Part shown: positions 1-8,568 of the stretch, one piece after another | How the letters are laid out: each line of letters starts with the position of its first letter | Position numbering within the stretch: position 1 is the stretch's first letter | DNA from: JBMNHG01 sp045627705 | GTDB taxonomy: Bacteria > Verrucomicrobiota > Kiritimatiellia > RFP12 > JBMNHG01 | NCBI GenBank assembly: GCA_045627705.1 | Contig: JAZQOE010000079.1 | Location: forward strand, 1-40,854 | Direction: 5' to 3' | DNA length: 40,854 nucleotides | Position numbers and translations under genes: made by a program | The notes under the pieces: model-generated | The model's input: the letters and a program-made list of their open reading frames with translations, nothing else | The model's database searches: none | What the model was told of the DNA's origin: nothing

Positions 1-2
1 CC

Positions 3-227
3 GCGTACAACCGGAACCTCAGGGCGCCGAAGAGGGACCGCCTCTCCATGCGCGCCCTCGCGGCCGCGCTCGGCCTTCCGAAAAGCACGCTCGGCGACGA
101 GATCCGGAGGGGGATCGTGCACAGCCCCAACACCTTCAACGACCGCGACATCTGGGACTACTCCGCGGAGATCGCCCAGGCCCGGATCGACGAGTGGCGC
201 GGACGGGGACAGACCCCAAAAAAAACC
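3..227 (+). pseudogene. Truncated helix-turn-helix protein fragment (transposase-like)
   Basis: The frame is open from the window edge, so the true start lies upstream. The readable part includes RLSMRALAAALGLPKSTLG followed by DEIRRG, which looks like the N-terminal helix-turn-helix found in IS30-type transposases and some regulators. The family is an inference from this short motif. The coding look ends near base 193 (ARIDEW), where a repeat unit begins. From there the frame runs through the palindrome (RGRGQTP) and into an insertion, giving no sensible C-terminus. No catalytic residues are visible. I read it as a broken or captured gene end. An intact gene ending in repeat-derived residues is possible but less likely. 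Confidence 0.45.
194..227 (+). repeat. Left half of 70-bp repeat unit, copy 1
   Basis: Bases 194-222 are identical over 29 bp to 615-643. They include the palindrome GGGGACAGACCCC (205-217) followed by an A-run and CC. The unit breaks off at 227 and resumes after 567, which indicates that copy 1 was split by an insertion. Confidence 0.8.
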
Positions 228-567
228 TGTGTTAAGGGGACAGGCAATTTGTTGCTCTTGCTCTTGCCTAAATGCGCATTGGACATAATTGCTGTTTGTG
301 CTACCATGGCCTCATCAAAGGGAGGCGACATGAAACGATTCTATTTCTTCTTCCATCTCGCGGTTGGTGCGCTCGCCATTGGCACGGCGTCGGCTGCCAC
401 TGTCCATGTCATGGCCAATGCGAATGCGCCGGCGGAACCGTATGATTCGTGGGCAAAAACGGGGACACACCCCGATTCCGTCTTTCCGAATTTCGCCATT
501 AAGTGCCTATACGTCGATAAGTTACCAATGATTATACTCTTAAATTGTCTGTCCCTTTAAGTGTCAC
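228..567. mobile_element. About 340-bp insertion with imperfect terminal inverted repeats
   Basis: The left end carries ttaaggggacaggcaattt (232-250). The right end, read on the other strand, carries ttaaagggacagacaattt (560-542), so 17 of 19 bases match as an inverted repeat. On both sides there is an A-run followed by CC (218-227 and 568-576), which looks like a 9-bp target duplication. Removing the insert rejoins a repeat unit that matches the intact copy at 615-683. It holds no transposase, so it would be non-autonomous. Inside lie a ribosome-binding site, a signal peptide start and one more palindrome. The alternative is two unrelated dispersed repeats that happen to face each other. Confidence 0.55.
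330..560 (+). pseudogene. 5' fragment of a secreted protein gene
   Basis: The ATG at 330 follows a good ribosome-binding site (GGGAGG, 320-325). The first residues form a clear signal peptide (MKRFYFFFHLAVGALAIG, cut near SAA/TVHV). The mature start, NANAPAEPYDSWA, resembles the opening of secreted parallel beta-helix proteins common in Verrucomicrobia and Kiritimatiellota, where a PYxSWA motif precedes the first helix coil; that match is from memory. Immediately after SWAK the palindrome GGGGACACACCCC (461-473) appears and the protein loses similarity. It stops at 560, which lies in the terminal inverted repeat of the insertion. At 76 residues it is far short of such proteins. It is either a dead fragment or a short secreted peptide. 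Confidence 0.5.
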
Positions 568-683
568 AAAAAAACCACGGAGGCGACGGCGGGGCGCCGT
601 CGCAACGCACAGTTGTGGCGCGGACGGGGACAGACCCCAAAAACCACACGGGGCGACGGCGGGGCGCCGTCGCAACGCACAGC
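568..683 (+). repeat. Right half of repeat copy 1 plus full copy 2
   Basis: Bases 583-612 and 653-682 are identical over 30 bp. Each begins with a hairpin of two 9-bp arms (gcgacggcg and cgccgtcgc) around GGG, at 583-603 and 653-673. Between them, 615-643 repeats the palindrome-bearing half seen at 194-222. The full unit is therefore palindrome, A-run, GC-rich hairpin and tail, about 70 bp. Read from the minus strand, the hairpins lie just past the end of the GT2 gene and might also stop transcription, though the T-run is displaced by about nine bases. Confidence 0.75.
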
Positions 684-713
684 TAGGCCGAAGTCAAAGC
701 GACGACGACAGAA

Positions 714-1568
714 TCAGGCGAAAAGGCCGGGGAGATTGGTGGATGGAAGTTTCTTCCAGTGGCACTCGGATTCTTCGGGACCGTTTTCAGTCTCGAACAT
801 CGCGCGCCAACGGCGTTGGAATGCGAGTCCATTGCGCACGACGACAGCCGCGTTTTTCATGGCGGCGGTTCCCTGGGTCGTCACGCTTTCAAGATGGAAC
901 ATCTCGACTTCCGGCGTATAGAGCGCCTTCCACCCGTTCGCGCGATAGCGGTAGCAAAGGTCGAAATCCTCGAACTGGACGGGATTGAAAATCTCGTCGA
1001 ATCCGCCGAACTCGCGGGGCAGGCTGGCGCGGATCATCATGCACGCACTGATCAGGCATTGCACTTCGCGGGGCGAAGAATGGGCGACGGAATCGCGCGT
1101 TTCGCCGCGGCCTAGGAAGCAGATGTGTCCGCGCCTTGAAACGCCGACGCCAGCGCATTGAATGCCGTGAGGCGGCGTGGGGTAGATCATCTTCGGACCG
1201 ACCATGCCCACTTGCGGGTCGGCTTCAAGGGCTGTGCGCAGGCGCGCGGGCCAGTCGCGGGTGCATGGCATCACGTCGTTGTCGAGGAAGGTGATGAAAT
1301 CGCCGCGGGCGACGGCAAGCGCCTGATTGCGCGCGGTGGAGCATCCGACATTCCATGCGTTCGCGACAAGCACGAGTTCACCGCCGTTGCGCGCGACGAG
1401 CGGACGGAGTACGCCGTTCAGCCATGCGACCGTGCCATCGCTGGAACCATTGTCAACAACGATCAACTCCCAGTCGCCATCGACAACCGTGTCGCGTGCG
1501 AGCGCCGCGAGGCATGTCGCCGAAACGGGAAGCTTGTCCCTGCAGAGCGTGATGAAGGTGTGGCGCAT
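714..1568 (-). CDS. GT2 family glycosyltransferase
   Basis: This 284-residue soluble enzyme would transfer a sugar from a nucleotide donor to an envelope glycan. It has the GT-A fold marks: VVDNGSSDGT at 38-46, the acceptor-strand NVGCSTARNQAL near 73-84, the metal-binding FLDNDVMP with D96 and D98, and the late EDFDLCYRYRANGW near 200-212 that is typical of rhamnosyltransferase-like GT2 enzymes. The start follows the E1-beta stop by 30 bases. No strong ribosome-binding site is seen, although AAGGGAA lies about 10 bases upstream. It is the last gene of a three-gene minus-strand run whose other members act in lipid and central metabolism. The substrate cannot be told from sequence. Confidence 0.9.
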   Translation of the reverse strand: MRHTFITLCRDKLPVSATCLAALARDTVVDGDWELIVVDNGSSDGTVAWLNGVLRPLVARNGGELVLVANAWNVGCSTARNQALAVARGDFITFLDNDVMPCTRDWPARLRTALEADPQVGMVGPKMIYPTPPHGIQCAGVGVSRRGHICFLGRGETRDSVAHSSPREVQCLISACMMIRASLPREFGGFDEIFNPVQFEDFDLCYRYRANGWKALYTPEVEMFHLESVTTQGTAAMKNAAVVVRNGLAFQRRWRAMFETENGPEESECHWKKLPSTNLPGLFA

Positions 1569-1598
1569 GGCGGACGCGATTTCCCTTGTGTGGCGACC

Positions 1599-2573
1599 CT
1601 AGATGGTGGCCAGTTCGAGCGCGGCCTGGTAGATGGCATCTTCCGACGGCAGTACGGCGACCTCGAGCGGGCGCGAGGCGGGGATTGGGCAATCGGGCGC
1701 GGCGAGACGGCGCACGGGCGCGGCGAGGCGTCCGAAGGCGACTTCGCCGACAATCGCGGCGAGTTCGCCGGCTATGCCTCCGGTGAGCGGCGCCTCTTCG
1801 GCAATCAGCACGCGTCCGGTCTTGCATGCCGAGGCGGCGATGGCATCGCGGTCGAGCGGATTGAGCGTGCGGAGGTCGAGGACCTCGGCGGAAATTTCGT
1901 CTTCGGCCAGGCGATCGGCCACGCGCGTCGCGAGATGCGCCATCCATGACCAAGCGATGATTGTCACGTCAGTGCCGGAGCGCGCGATGCGGGCCTTGCC
2001 GAAAGGGACGGGCGGCGGCAGTTCATCCGGCATCTCCCAGCGTAGCGGATAGAGGCGCTTGTGTTCGATGAAAAGCACTGGGTTGGAGTCGCGGATCGCG
2101 GTTTGAAGAAGCCCGGCCGCATCCTCGCCTGTCGCCGGGGCCGCGATGCGGAGGCCGGGCGCGCCGAAGAACAGGCGCTCGAACGACTGCGAATGGGTCG
2201 CGCCATAGCCGCGTCCGCCACCGGACGGGGTGCGCACCACCATCGGGCATTCGAGTCCGTGGAGGTAGTGGAGCTTCGCGGCCTGGTTCACGAGCTGATC
2301 GACGCAGAGCGTCATAAAATCCATGAACATGATTTCGGCGACAGGGCGCGAACCGCCGGCCGCCGCGCCGCAAGCGGCGCCAACGATCGCAGGCTCGGAG
2401 ATCGGGGTGTCGCGGATTCGGTCGGCGCCGAACTCGTCGATCAAGCCGCGCGTGACACCGAATGAACCGCCATAGACGCCGATGTCCTCGCCCATCACGA
2501 ATACCCTTTCGTCGCGGCGCATTTCCGCGGCGAGAGTCTCGCGTAGAATCTGTGTGGTCGTAAGTTCCCTCAT
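1599..2573 (-). CDS. pdhB: Alpha-ketoacid (pyruvate) dehydrogenase E1 component, beta subunit
   Basis: This is the beta half of the thiamine-diphosphate E1 enzyme that decarboxylates pyruvate and loads acetyl groups on E2 lipoyl arms. At 324 residues it matches family length. The N-terminus (RETLAAEMRRDERVFVMGED), the thiamine-activating Glu60 in ISEPAIVGAACG and the C-terminal transketolase-like domain with EEAPLTGGIAGELAA are all present. Pyruvate is the most likely substrate, but acetoin or branched-chain versions share these motifs. It starts 13 bases after the phosphatidyltransferase stop, so the two are probably cotranscribed. The alpha subunit and E2/E3 genes usually sit beside it and are not in this window. 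Confidence 0.9.
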   Translation of the reverse strand: MRELTTTQILRETLAAEMRRDERVFVMGEDIGVYGGSFGVTRGLIDEFGADRIRDTPISEPAIVGAACGAAAGGSRPVAEIMFMDFMTLCVDQLVNQAAKLHYLHGLECPMVVRTPSGGGRGYGATHSQSFERLFFGAPGLRIAAPATGEDAAGLLQTAIRDSNPVLFIEHKRLYPLRWEMPDELPPPVPFGKARIARSGTDVTIIAWSWMAHLATRVADRLAEDEISAEVLDLRTLNPLDRDAIAASACKTGRVLIAEEAPLTGGIAGELAAIVGEVAFGRLAAPVRRLAAPDCPIPASRPLEVAVLPSEDAIYQAALELATI

Positions 2574-2586
2574 GGTGGAAGACCCC

Positions 2587-3270
2587 CTATTTCTCTTCCA
2601 TCGCGCGGCGCAGATACGGCATGTAGCGCATCGTGTAGCACCAGCCGGTGACGAACGTCACGATGATGAGAAGCACTTCGAAAAACGCAAGGAAGATGGC
2701 AATGCCCAACTGCCATGCCCCCGGAAGCTGCTGGATCACATGGAGCGATTTCAAGCCAAGGTAGAGATAGACCGCGACGATCACGTGGAATGCGAGGGCA
2801 GTGCGGAACTTACCCGACCATGTGGCGCGCACATCCGCATCGTACGCCGAACCGATCGAGCGCAGGAATGACACCCATTGGTCGCGTAGCATCGAGATCA
2901 CATCCAGCGCGAAGAGGATCAGGCCGTGGAGGGTGGAGTCGGCATACATCGCCAGGAATACCGCCGTTGGGAGCGTGGCAACGTAGAACACCTTGTCCAT
3001 CATCGGATCCGCGAGCGCGCCGAAGCGGCTCGTCACGTTCCATTTGCGGGCGAGTTTGCCGTCGAAGCAATCTGTGATCGCCGAAAGAACCATGCAGACA
3101 ACCGTCGCGAAAAGCCAGAACACCGAAGGATGATACGCATGGATGATGGCGGCGCACATCGCGGCGAGTACGAGCGGAGCGCGAGCGAGCGTGAGGAAGG
3201 TCACGAATCGCCTTCTTCGTATGGCAAGCGCATTCCGCACCGCCGAATCCACAGAGTCCGAGTTAAGCAT
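2587..3270 (-). CDS. CDP-alcohol phosphatidyltransferase (PgsA-like)
   Basis: This is an inner-membrane enzyme that swaps CMP from a CDP-diacylglycerol-type donor for an alcohol in phospholipid synthesis. The signature D-x2-DG-x2-AR-x8-G-x3-D-x3-D is complete: D67, D70, G71, A74, R75, G84, D88 and D92 when counted from the ATG at 3270. Several hydrophobic segments surround it (about 25-45, 50-65, 95-115, 150-170 and 185-210). The frame is open back to an ATG at 3375, but the extra 35 residues look unstructured and run into the divergent promoter region, so I prefer 3270. The 227-residue size fits. Phosphatidylglycerophosphate synthase is the likeliest role, but the alcohol acceptor is not proven. 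Confidence 0.85.
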   Translation of the reverse strand: MLNSDSVDSAVRNALAIRRRRFVTFLTLARAPLVLAAMCAAIIHAYHPSVFWLFATVVCMVLSAITDCFDGKLARKWNVTSRFGALADPMMDKVFYVATLPTAVFLAMYADSTLHGLILFALDVISMLRDQWVSFLRSIGSAYDADVRATWSGKFRTALAFHVIVAVYLYLGLKSLHVIQQLPGAWQLGIAIFLAFFEVLLIIVTFVTGWCYTMRYMPYLRRAMEEK

Positions 3271-3468
3271 ATCGGCTAATGCTATCCCAATGAGCGCCCT
3301 TGCTTCAATGGAAATCACCCCGAACGCCAAACGGGGAAACCATGTGCCGGGCAAAGATAAATTTCTGCTTTTCATTTCATCCCGTTTGAAGCATCATATC
3401 CACGAATCCGCACCGTGGTGGCGCGGGCAACAGGACACCATGTCCAATTCCAACAAGGAACAAAACGA

Positions 3469-4233
3469 ATGAAGACCTCCCTCATCGCATCCGCTGTCGC
3501 GGCCGCAGCCATCTGCTCCACCGCGGCTTTCGCAGCCGATGTCTATACCGGCATCGACATCGAGTCCGCCTACGTCCCATCCGGCACGACCTGCAACGAC
3601 GGAGTTGTCCTCTGGCCTTGCGTCGAAGTCTCCGGCATGCAGCTCGGCGAGACCACCCTCCCGTTCGTCGTCGGTTTCTGGGGCAACATGGATCTCGACG
3701 ACTCCTTCGATCCCATCTACCACTCCGGCCGTTTCTCCGAGATCGATCTCTGGTTCAATCTTGATATCGCCCAGATGATCGGCGCAGAGGACTTCTCCTT
3801 CTACACCGGCATGCTCGAGTATGACTACCCGAACGGCGGCAGCGAGACGGACTATGTCTGGGACACGAAGTTGGGCTACAAATACGACCTCCTCAATCCG
3901 TCCATCCGCATGAAGTACCGCGTTGGCGGCGGCTCGACCGGCAAGTATGAAGTGATCGGCGCTATCGGCCACGATTTCGCGCTCGGCAACACGGGTCTCA
4001 CTTTCGGTCTCGCGGCCGACGTCACCTACATCGGCCAGACCAGCGACAGCGACCTCGACGATGGCTTCGCCTGCTCGTTCTTCACCGCCAAGCTCGCGTG
4101 GAAGGACTTCTACGTTTCCGGCAGCTATGTCGCCCAGTGGGACGACAAGGTCCTCCCCGACGCCACCGAAGAGAATCCCTACGGCTACGATGTCGAGTGG
4201 GTCGGCGCCTGCGGCTGGGGCCACAGCTTCTAA
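3469..4233 (+). CDS. Outer-membrane beta-barrel-like protein
   Basis: This 254-residue protein has a clean signal peptide (MKTSLIASAVAAAAICSTAAFA, cut before ADVY). The rest alternates polar and hydrophobic residues in short strands rich in Tyr, Trp, Gly and Asp, and the chain ends in Phe (GWGHSF), the usual last residue of outer-membrane barrels. I do not recognise a named family. The start at 3469 is set by AAGGA at 3455-3459, which rules out an earlier in-frame ATG at 3415. It stands alone: divergent from the phosphatidyltransferase and followed by a strong terminator. Two cysteines near residues 42 and 51 of the precursor could form a disulfide. Confidence 0.75.
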   Translation: MKTSLIASAVAAAAICSTAAFAADVYTGIDIESAYVPSGTTCNDGVVLWPCVEVSGMQLGETTLPFVVGFWGNMDLDDSFDPIYHSGRFSEIDLWFNLDIAQMIGAEDFSFYTGMLEYDYPNGGSETDYVWDTKLGYKYDLLNPSIRMKYRVGGGSTGKYEVIGAIGHDFALGNTGLTFGLAADVTYIGQTSDSDLDDGFACSFFTAKLAWKDFYVSGSYVAQWDDKVLPDATEENPYGYDVEWVGACGWGHSF

Positions 4234-4258
4234 TCCGAGCTTTTCATAAAGCCTAATC

Positions 4259-4296
4259 AAGGGCCGTGCGGTTTCCCGCGCGGCCCTTTTCCTTTT
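4259..4296 (+). terminator. Rho-independent terminator
   Basis: The arms AAGGGCCGTGCGG and CCGCGCGGCCCTT pair over 13 positions with one G-T pair around a short TTTC loop, followed by TTTTCCTTTT. It lies 25 bases after the outer-membrane protein stop and separates that gene from the GT117 gene. Confidence 0.9.
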
Positions 4297-4374
4297 CCCG
4301 CTGCCAACGGAAAGATATTTCATGCCCGGTGAAACACATTGGCATTGCGCGATGCAAGATGGTAAGGTATGCGC

Positions 4375-7300
4375 ATGAACCTTTTTAGCAACGATTCGGA
4401 TTCGCTATTCGCTGGCGAACGCGAAAAGACTTCGTTTTTCAGCCGCCTTGATTGGTCGGCCTTCTGGACGGCGACCATAGTCTCGTTCCTCGTCTATTTC
4501 TTCACCCTCGCGCCGACGGTGACGCTCGAGGATTCCGGCGAACTCGCCGTCGCAGGCGACCATCTTGGCGTCCCACACCCTCCGGGATATCCGCTGTGGA
4601 CGATGATCTCATGGTGCTTCGCGCGCATCTTCTCGTGGGTGACGTTCCGCGGGCAACCAACGCCGGCATGGTCGATCGCCCTCGGCGGTTCTGCGGTCTT
4701 CGGCGCGATCGCCGCCGGCCTCACCGCGATGCTGATCACGCGCTCTGGCGCAGACATGCTTCGCGATTTGCGCCGGGACGATGGCGAAGGCGCCGACACC
4801 GCTGATGCCCCGCCTTCCAAATTCGATTCCGCGATATGCTGGTGTGGCGGCGTCGCAAGCTCCCTCCTTTTCGCATTCTCCCCCGTGATGTGGTCGCAAG
4901 CCACGATCTGCGAGGTCTATGCGCTCAACGCCTTCTTCCTGATGATGGTGATGCTTCTCACCTACCGCTGGATGCGGCGGCCGACTCCCGGCCTTCTCTG
5001 GATAACGGCGTTTGTATTCGGCCTCGGCCTCACGAACTACCAGGTCCTGCTGCTTGCCATCGTGCCGCTCGTGATTGTGATCTTCCTGCGGGACCTCAAT
5101 CTCTTCCGCGATTTCATGCTCGTAGCGATCCCGATGCTACTAACGCTCTGGATTCTCCAGCTCGGTGCGCTTCTGCCGCAGGAAGGCTTCAACAAGCACG
5201 GCATAATCCTCGGCGCCTGCCCTGTCTATTCGCCAGTGCTCTTCTACACTGGTCTCGCGATCGCCGGCCTAGGAGTAATCGTCGCGATTGCCGCGCATGA
5301 GATCGCGAAACGCGACGACGGCGCAAACGGAAAGCGCCAGCATGTCGCGATAATGGCGGCTGTCGTTTCGCTCGCGCTTGGCGTCCTGCTGATGTTCGCC
5401 TCGAAGTTCACGCAGACGAAGCTTGCCGCCGCAAACGAATTTGCCGCGCCGCTTGTCGATCCCCGCATCTACATGGGGGCGGCGGTCGCGCTTGTCGGCG
5501 TGATCTCATCGTGCATCGCCGCGGGTCTCATGCGCCGCGGCCGTCCATGGTCCGACCCAGTGGCGTGGGGTCCAGTCGTCGCGATCGCGTTCTTCGCGAT
5601 CTGCCTCTTCACGATTGTCGGCGGCGTGGCGAATCCATCGCCGTATATCCCGCAGCCAGGCTCGCCGTACGTGCCGCCGTTTGACCGGCGCATAGTGATT
5701 CTCGGCTTTGCCGCCGCCATCGCAGTGCTTTTCGCGCTGGCGTGCACGACCCCATCCGGCATCTACTACGCTATTGCCACCGCCATCGCGAACGTCGCGC
5801 TTCTCGTGCTTCTGCGCCACGGCGCGCTGCTCGGACTCAACCATCCCGCGTCGTGGTGGTTCTGGACGCCCATCTGCCTGAACTTCGTCTATCTCGCGCT
5901 CGGATGGATGTTCCTTCCATACGGACGCACCGTGGCGCTTACGGTGCTGATGACAGAACTCGGCGTTGCCTTCTACGCCTACATGCCGATCGTCTCCGAC
6001 CTCCGCAATCCGCCGATGAACTGGGGCTACCCGCGCACGTGGGAAGGCTTCAAGCACGCCATCACGCGCGGACAGTATGAAAAGCTCGCTCCGACCGACA
6101 TCTTCTCGTCGCGTTTCCTCAAGCAGATCGGCTCGTACTTCACAGACCTCCGTACGCAGTTCACGCTGCTCGTGGCCCCGCTCGGCTTCCTGCCATTCGC
6201 GCTGTGGCGCGTAAAGAGCGGCGCCAGCAGACTCCGCGCCCGCGTCGTCGCGTTCGCGCTGTTCGTCGTGTCGTGCGTGTTCGTCATCCTCGCCGTAATC
6301 CCGAGCATCGAGTCGTTCTTCGACGCCTCGCGTCTCGACAAGTGGCTGCTTGCGCCCGTCCTATTGATCGCGGCCGTCGGCGGCATCCTCATCGCCGAAT
6401 CGCAATACGCGGAACTCGTCTCGCGCACTTTCCGGCGTCGCTCGACCTCCGAAGTGCTCACGCTTGCGATCACGGTGCTCGGCATCGCCGGCGTACTTGC
6501 GATCTTCATCGCGAAGGGCGTCTATTCCGCGCTTGCGAATGCCGCCATCGCGCGTGACGCCGTGCCTGGCGCAGGCGAAGCAACGCTGGCGATTCTGGCC
6601 GCGGTCGTCGTCGTGGCCGCGGTGCTCGCGCTTCCGCTCGCAATCCGCCGTTTCGCACCGGCCGCGCGCGATTCCGTCGAATTCGGCGTGGATCGCGTGA
6701 ACCAGCAGTGGATCATCGCGACGGTCGTCGCCTTCCTCATGATGTCCGTGATGCTCACTGTCCTCGCAAATCCAAAGGGTGACCTGCAGGATGCCTTCAT
6801 CCAGAAGGTGAAATTCATTTCATCGCATGGCCTCTTCGCGATTTGGATCGGCTATGGCGCAATCTTCTCGCTCCTCACGATCGAGGAACTTTGCAGGCGT
6901 TTCTTCGCGCCCGCTGTCACAAAGGCGGTTCGCCTTCTCGCGCTTGTCGCGGTGTGCGTCCTCCCGCTCATCCCGATCCAGCAGAACTACTGCAACGACC
7001 GCCTCGTCTTCGAGCTTGGCGGCGCCGAGCAGAACGGACACGACTACGGCTGGCAGTTCGGCAACTTCCAGCTTCGTGGCGCCGAGGCGATTATCGAGGA
7101 GCTTGAGCCAGACGAGGAACCGCTCCCCAATCCATACTACCCGCCGGCGATGACGACCAACGCCGTCTTCTTCGGCGGCACGGATCCGGGGCGTTTCGTC
7201 CCGACATACATGATCTATTCCGCCCTGGTCCGTCCGGACGTTTTCATCATCACCCAGAACGCGCTTGCGGACAACACGTACATGTCTGTCGAACGCGACC

Positions 7301-8547
7301 TCTACGGCGACGACATGTGGATCCCGACTCCCGAGGATTCCGCGAGGGCCTTCCAGATTTATGTCGATGAAGTCGAAGCCGGCAAGCGCCCGCGCAACGC
7401 CGATCTCGTGATCGACCATGGCCGAGTGCAGGTTTCCGGCGCGCTCGGCGTGATGGAGATCAACGGCATCCTCTGCGACATGATGTTCAAGCGCAACAAG
7501 GCGCTGCACGATTTCTATGTCGAGGAATCGTATGTGATCCAGTGGATGTACCCGTATCTCACGCCGCACGGATTGATCCTCAAGCTCAACTCCGAGCGCA
7601 CGCAGATTACCGAGGAGAACATCCGCAACGACCAGGATTTCTGGGACTGGTACGCCCGCCGCCTCGTCTATTCGAAGAACTTCCGCCGCGATGTCGTAGC
7701 CCAGAAGTCCTTCTCCAAGCTGCGCTCGGCGATCGCCGGATGCTACGTTTCCCGCAACAAGATCAAGGAGGCTGAACGCGCCTTCTCCGAGGCACGTTTC
7801 CTTTATCCTGTTTCCCCCGAGGCCATCTTCCGCATCGCGCAGGACATCCTGCTGCGCTATCGACGCTACGATGACGCGATCGACATGATAGGCCAGTTCC
7901 TCAAGCTCGACCCGAACAACGAGCGCGCCGCGCAGTTCTTCGGCTACATTAACAAGGTCAGCGATGTCGAAAAGCGCATCCGCGAGCTTGCCGCCAGCGT
8001 GAAACCCGGAGAAGAACCTCCGGCCGACGTGCTTCTCGGCATGGCCGAATGCTATGCCGAACTCGAGAACGACGCTATGGCCGGACGCTGCCTCGAGCAG
8101 ATTCTCACCGCGCCGGACAAGCTCACGCCCGAGATGATGGCGAAGGGCCTGGAGTATTCGATCAAGTCGATGAACTTCCCGCTCGCGGCGCGTTTCGCGG
8201 ATGTCCTTCTCCCTGCGGCCGGCAATGCCGTTTCGCCGGAGACAATCCTCGACGCCGCGCGCGCCTACAACGCCACGCGACAGCAGAAGAAGATGGGCAT
8301 GCCGCTCATGCGCCTCTTGAAGGCCGATCCCGAAGAGTGGCGCGCGTGGCTCTTCCTCGGGTCATTCTATGTCGCCCGCGGCGATGCCAAGGCCGCGATC
8401 GAGGCATTCAGCCATGGTCTCAGGCTCGGCGGCAAGGGCGCTGAAACACTCATCACCGGCGACCCCGTTCTCCAAGAGGCCTACATGTCCGCGGCCCGCT
8501 CCTTCCAGCAGCAGAAGCAGGATTCCAACGGCCTTATCCCGCGCTAA
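4375..8547 (+). CDS. DUF2723/GT117 membrane glycosyltransferase with C-terminal TPR repeats
   Basis: This is a multi-pass GT-C enzyme of the family linked to protein O-mannosylation, expected to use a lipid-linked sugar at the periplasmic face. The family hallmark is present just after the first membrane segment: TLEDSGELAVAGDHLG then VPHPPGYPLW, with acidic E54, D55 and E58 (counting from an earlier ATG at 4369). About a dozen or more hydrophobic segments fill residues 34-900. A soluble part follows, and from about 1130 to 1392 come TPR-like helical pairs (AIAGCYVSRNKIKEAERAFS; ARGDAKAAIEAFSHGLRLG). The start at 4375 is favoured because TAAGG at 4363-4367 is too close to the ATG at 4369. At about 1390 residues it is long for the family. 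The substrate protein is unknown. Confidence 0.85.
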   Translation: MNLFSNDSDSLFAGEREKTSFFSRLDWSAFWTATIVSFLVYFFTLAPTVTLEDSGELAVAGDHLGVPHPPGYPLWTMISWCFARIFSWVTFRGQPTPAWSIALGGSAVFGAIAAGLTAMLITRSGADMLRDLRRDDGEGADTADAPPSKFDSAICWCGGVASSLLFAFSPVMWSQATICEVYALNAFFLMMVMLLTYRWMRRPTPGLLWITAFVFGLGLTNYQVLLLAIVPLVIVIFLRDLNLFRDFMLVAIPMLLTLWILQLGALLPQEGFNKHGIILGACPVYSPVLFYTGLAIAGLGVIVAIAAHEIAKRDDGANGKRQHVAIMAAVVSLALGVLLMFASKFTQTKLAAANEFAAPLVDPRIYMGAAVALVGVISSCIAAGLMRRGRPWSDPVAWGPVVAIAFFAICLFTIVGGVANPSPYIPQPGSPYVPPFDRRIVILGFAAAIAVLFALACTTPSGIYYAIATAIANVALLVLLRHGALLGLNHPASWWFWTPICLNFVYLALGWMFLPYGRTVALTVLMTELGVAFYAYMPIVSDLRNPPMNWGYPRTWEGFKHAITRGQYEKLAPTDIFSSRFLKQIGSYFTDLRTQFTLLVAPLGFLPFALWRVKSGASRLRARVVAFALFVVSCVFVILAVIPSIESFFDASRLDKWLLAPVLLIAAVGGILIAESQYAELVSRTFRRRSTSEVLTLAITVLGIAGVLAIFIAKGVYSALANAAIARDAVPGAGEATLAILAAVVVVAAVLALPLAIRRFAPAARDSVEFGVDRVNQQWIIATVVAFLMMSVMLTVLANPKGDLQDAFIQKVKFISSHGLFAIWIGYGAIFSLLTIEELCRRFFAPAVTKAVRLLALVAVCVLPLIPIQQNYCNDRLVFELGGAEQNGHDYGWQFGNFQLRGAEAIIEELEPDEEPLPNPYYPPAMTTNAVFFGGTDPGRFVPTYMIYSALVRPDVFIITQNALADNTYMSVERDLYGDDMWIPTPEDSARAFQIYVDEVEAGKRPRNADLVIDHGRVQVSGALGVMEINGILCDMMFKRNKALHDFYVEESYVIQWMYPYLTPHGLILKLNSERTQITEENIRNDQDFWDWYARRLVYSKNFRRDVVAQKSFSKLRSAIAGCYVSRNKIKEAERAFSEARFLYPVSPEAIFRIAQDILLRYRRYDDAIDMIGQFLKLDPNNERAAQFFGYINKVSDVEKRIRELAASVKPGEEPPADVLLGMAECYAELENDAMAGRCLEQILTAPDKLTPEMMAKGLEYSIKSMNFPLAARFADVLLPAAGNAVSPETILDAARAYNATRQQKKMGMPLMRLLKADPEEWRAWLFLGSFYVARGDAKAAIEAFSHGLRLGGKGAETLITGDPVLQEAYMSAARSFQQQKQDSNGLIPR

Positions 8548-8568
8548 ACCACAAAGCCCGATCCCGCC

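Noticed and set aside
3394..4323. 309-codon minus-strand frame over the outer-membrane protein gene
   Set aside because: It crosses the terminator at 4259-4296 and lies antisense to a gene with a clear signal peptide and ribosome-binding site.
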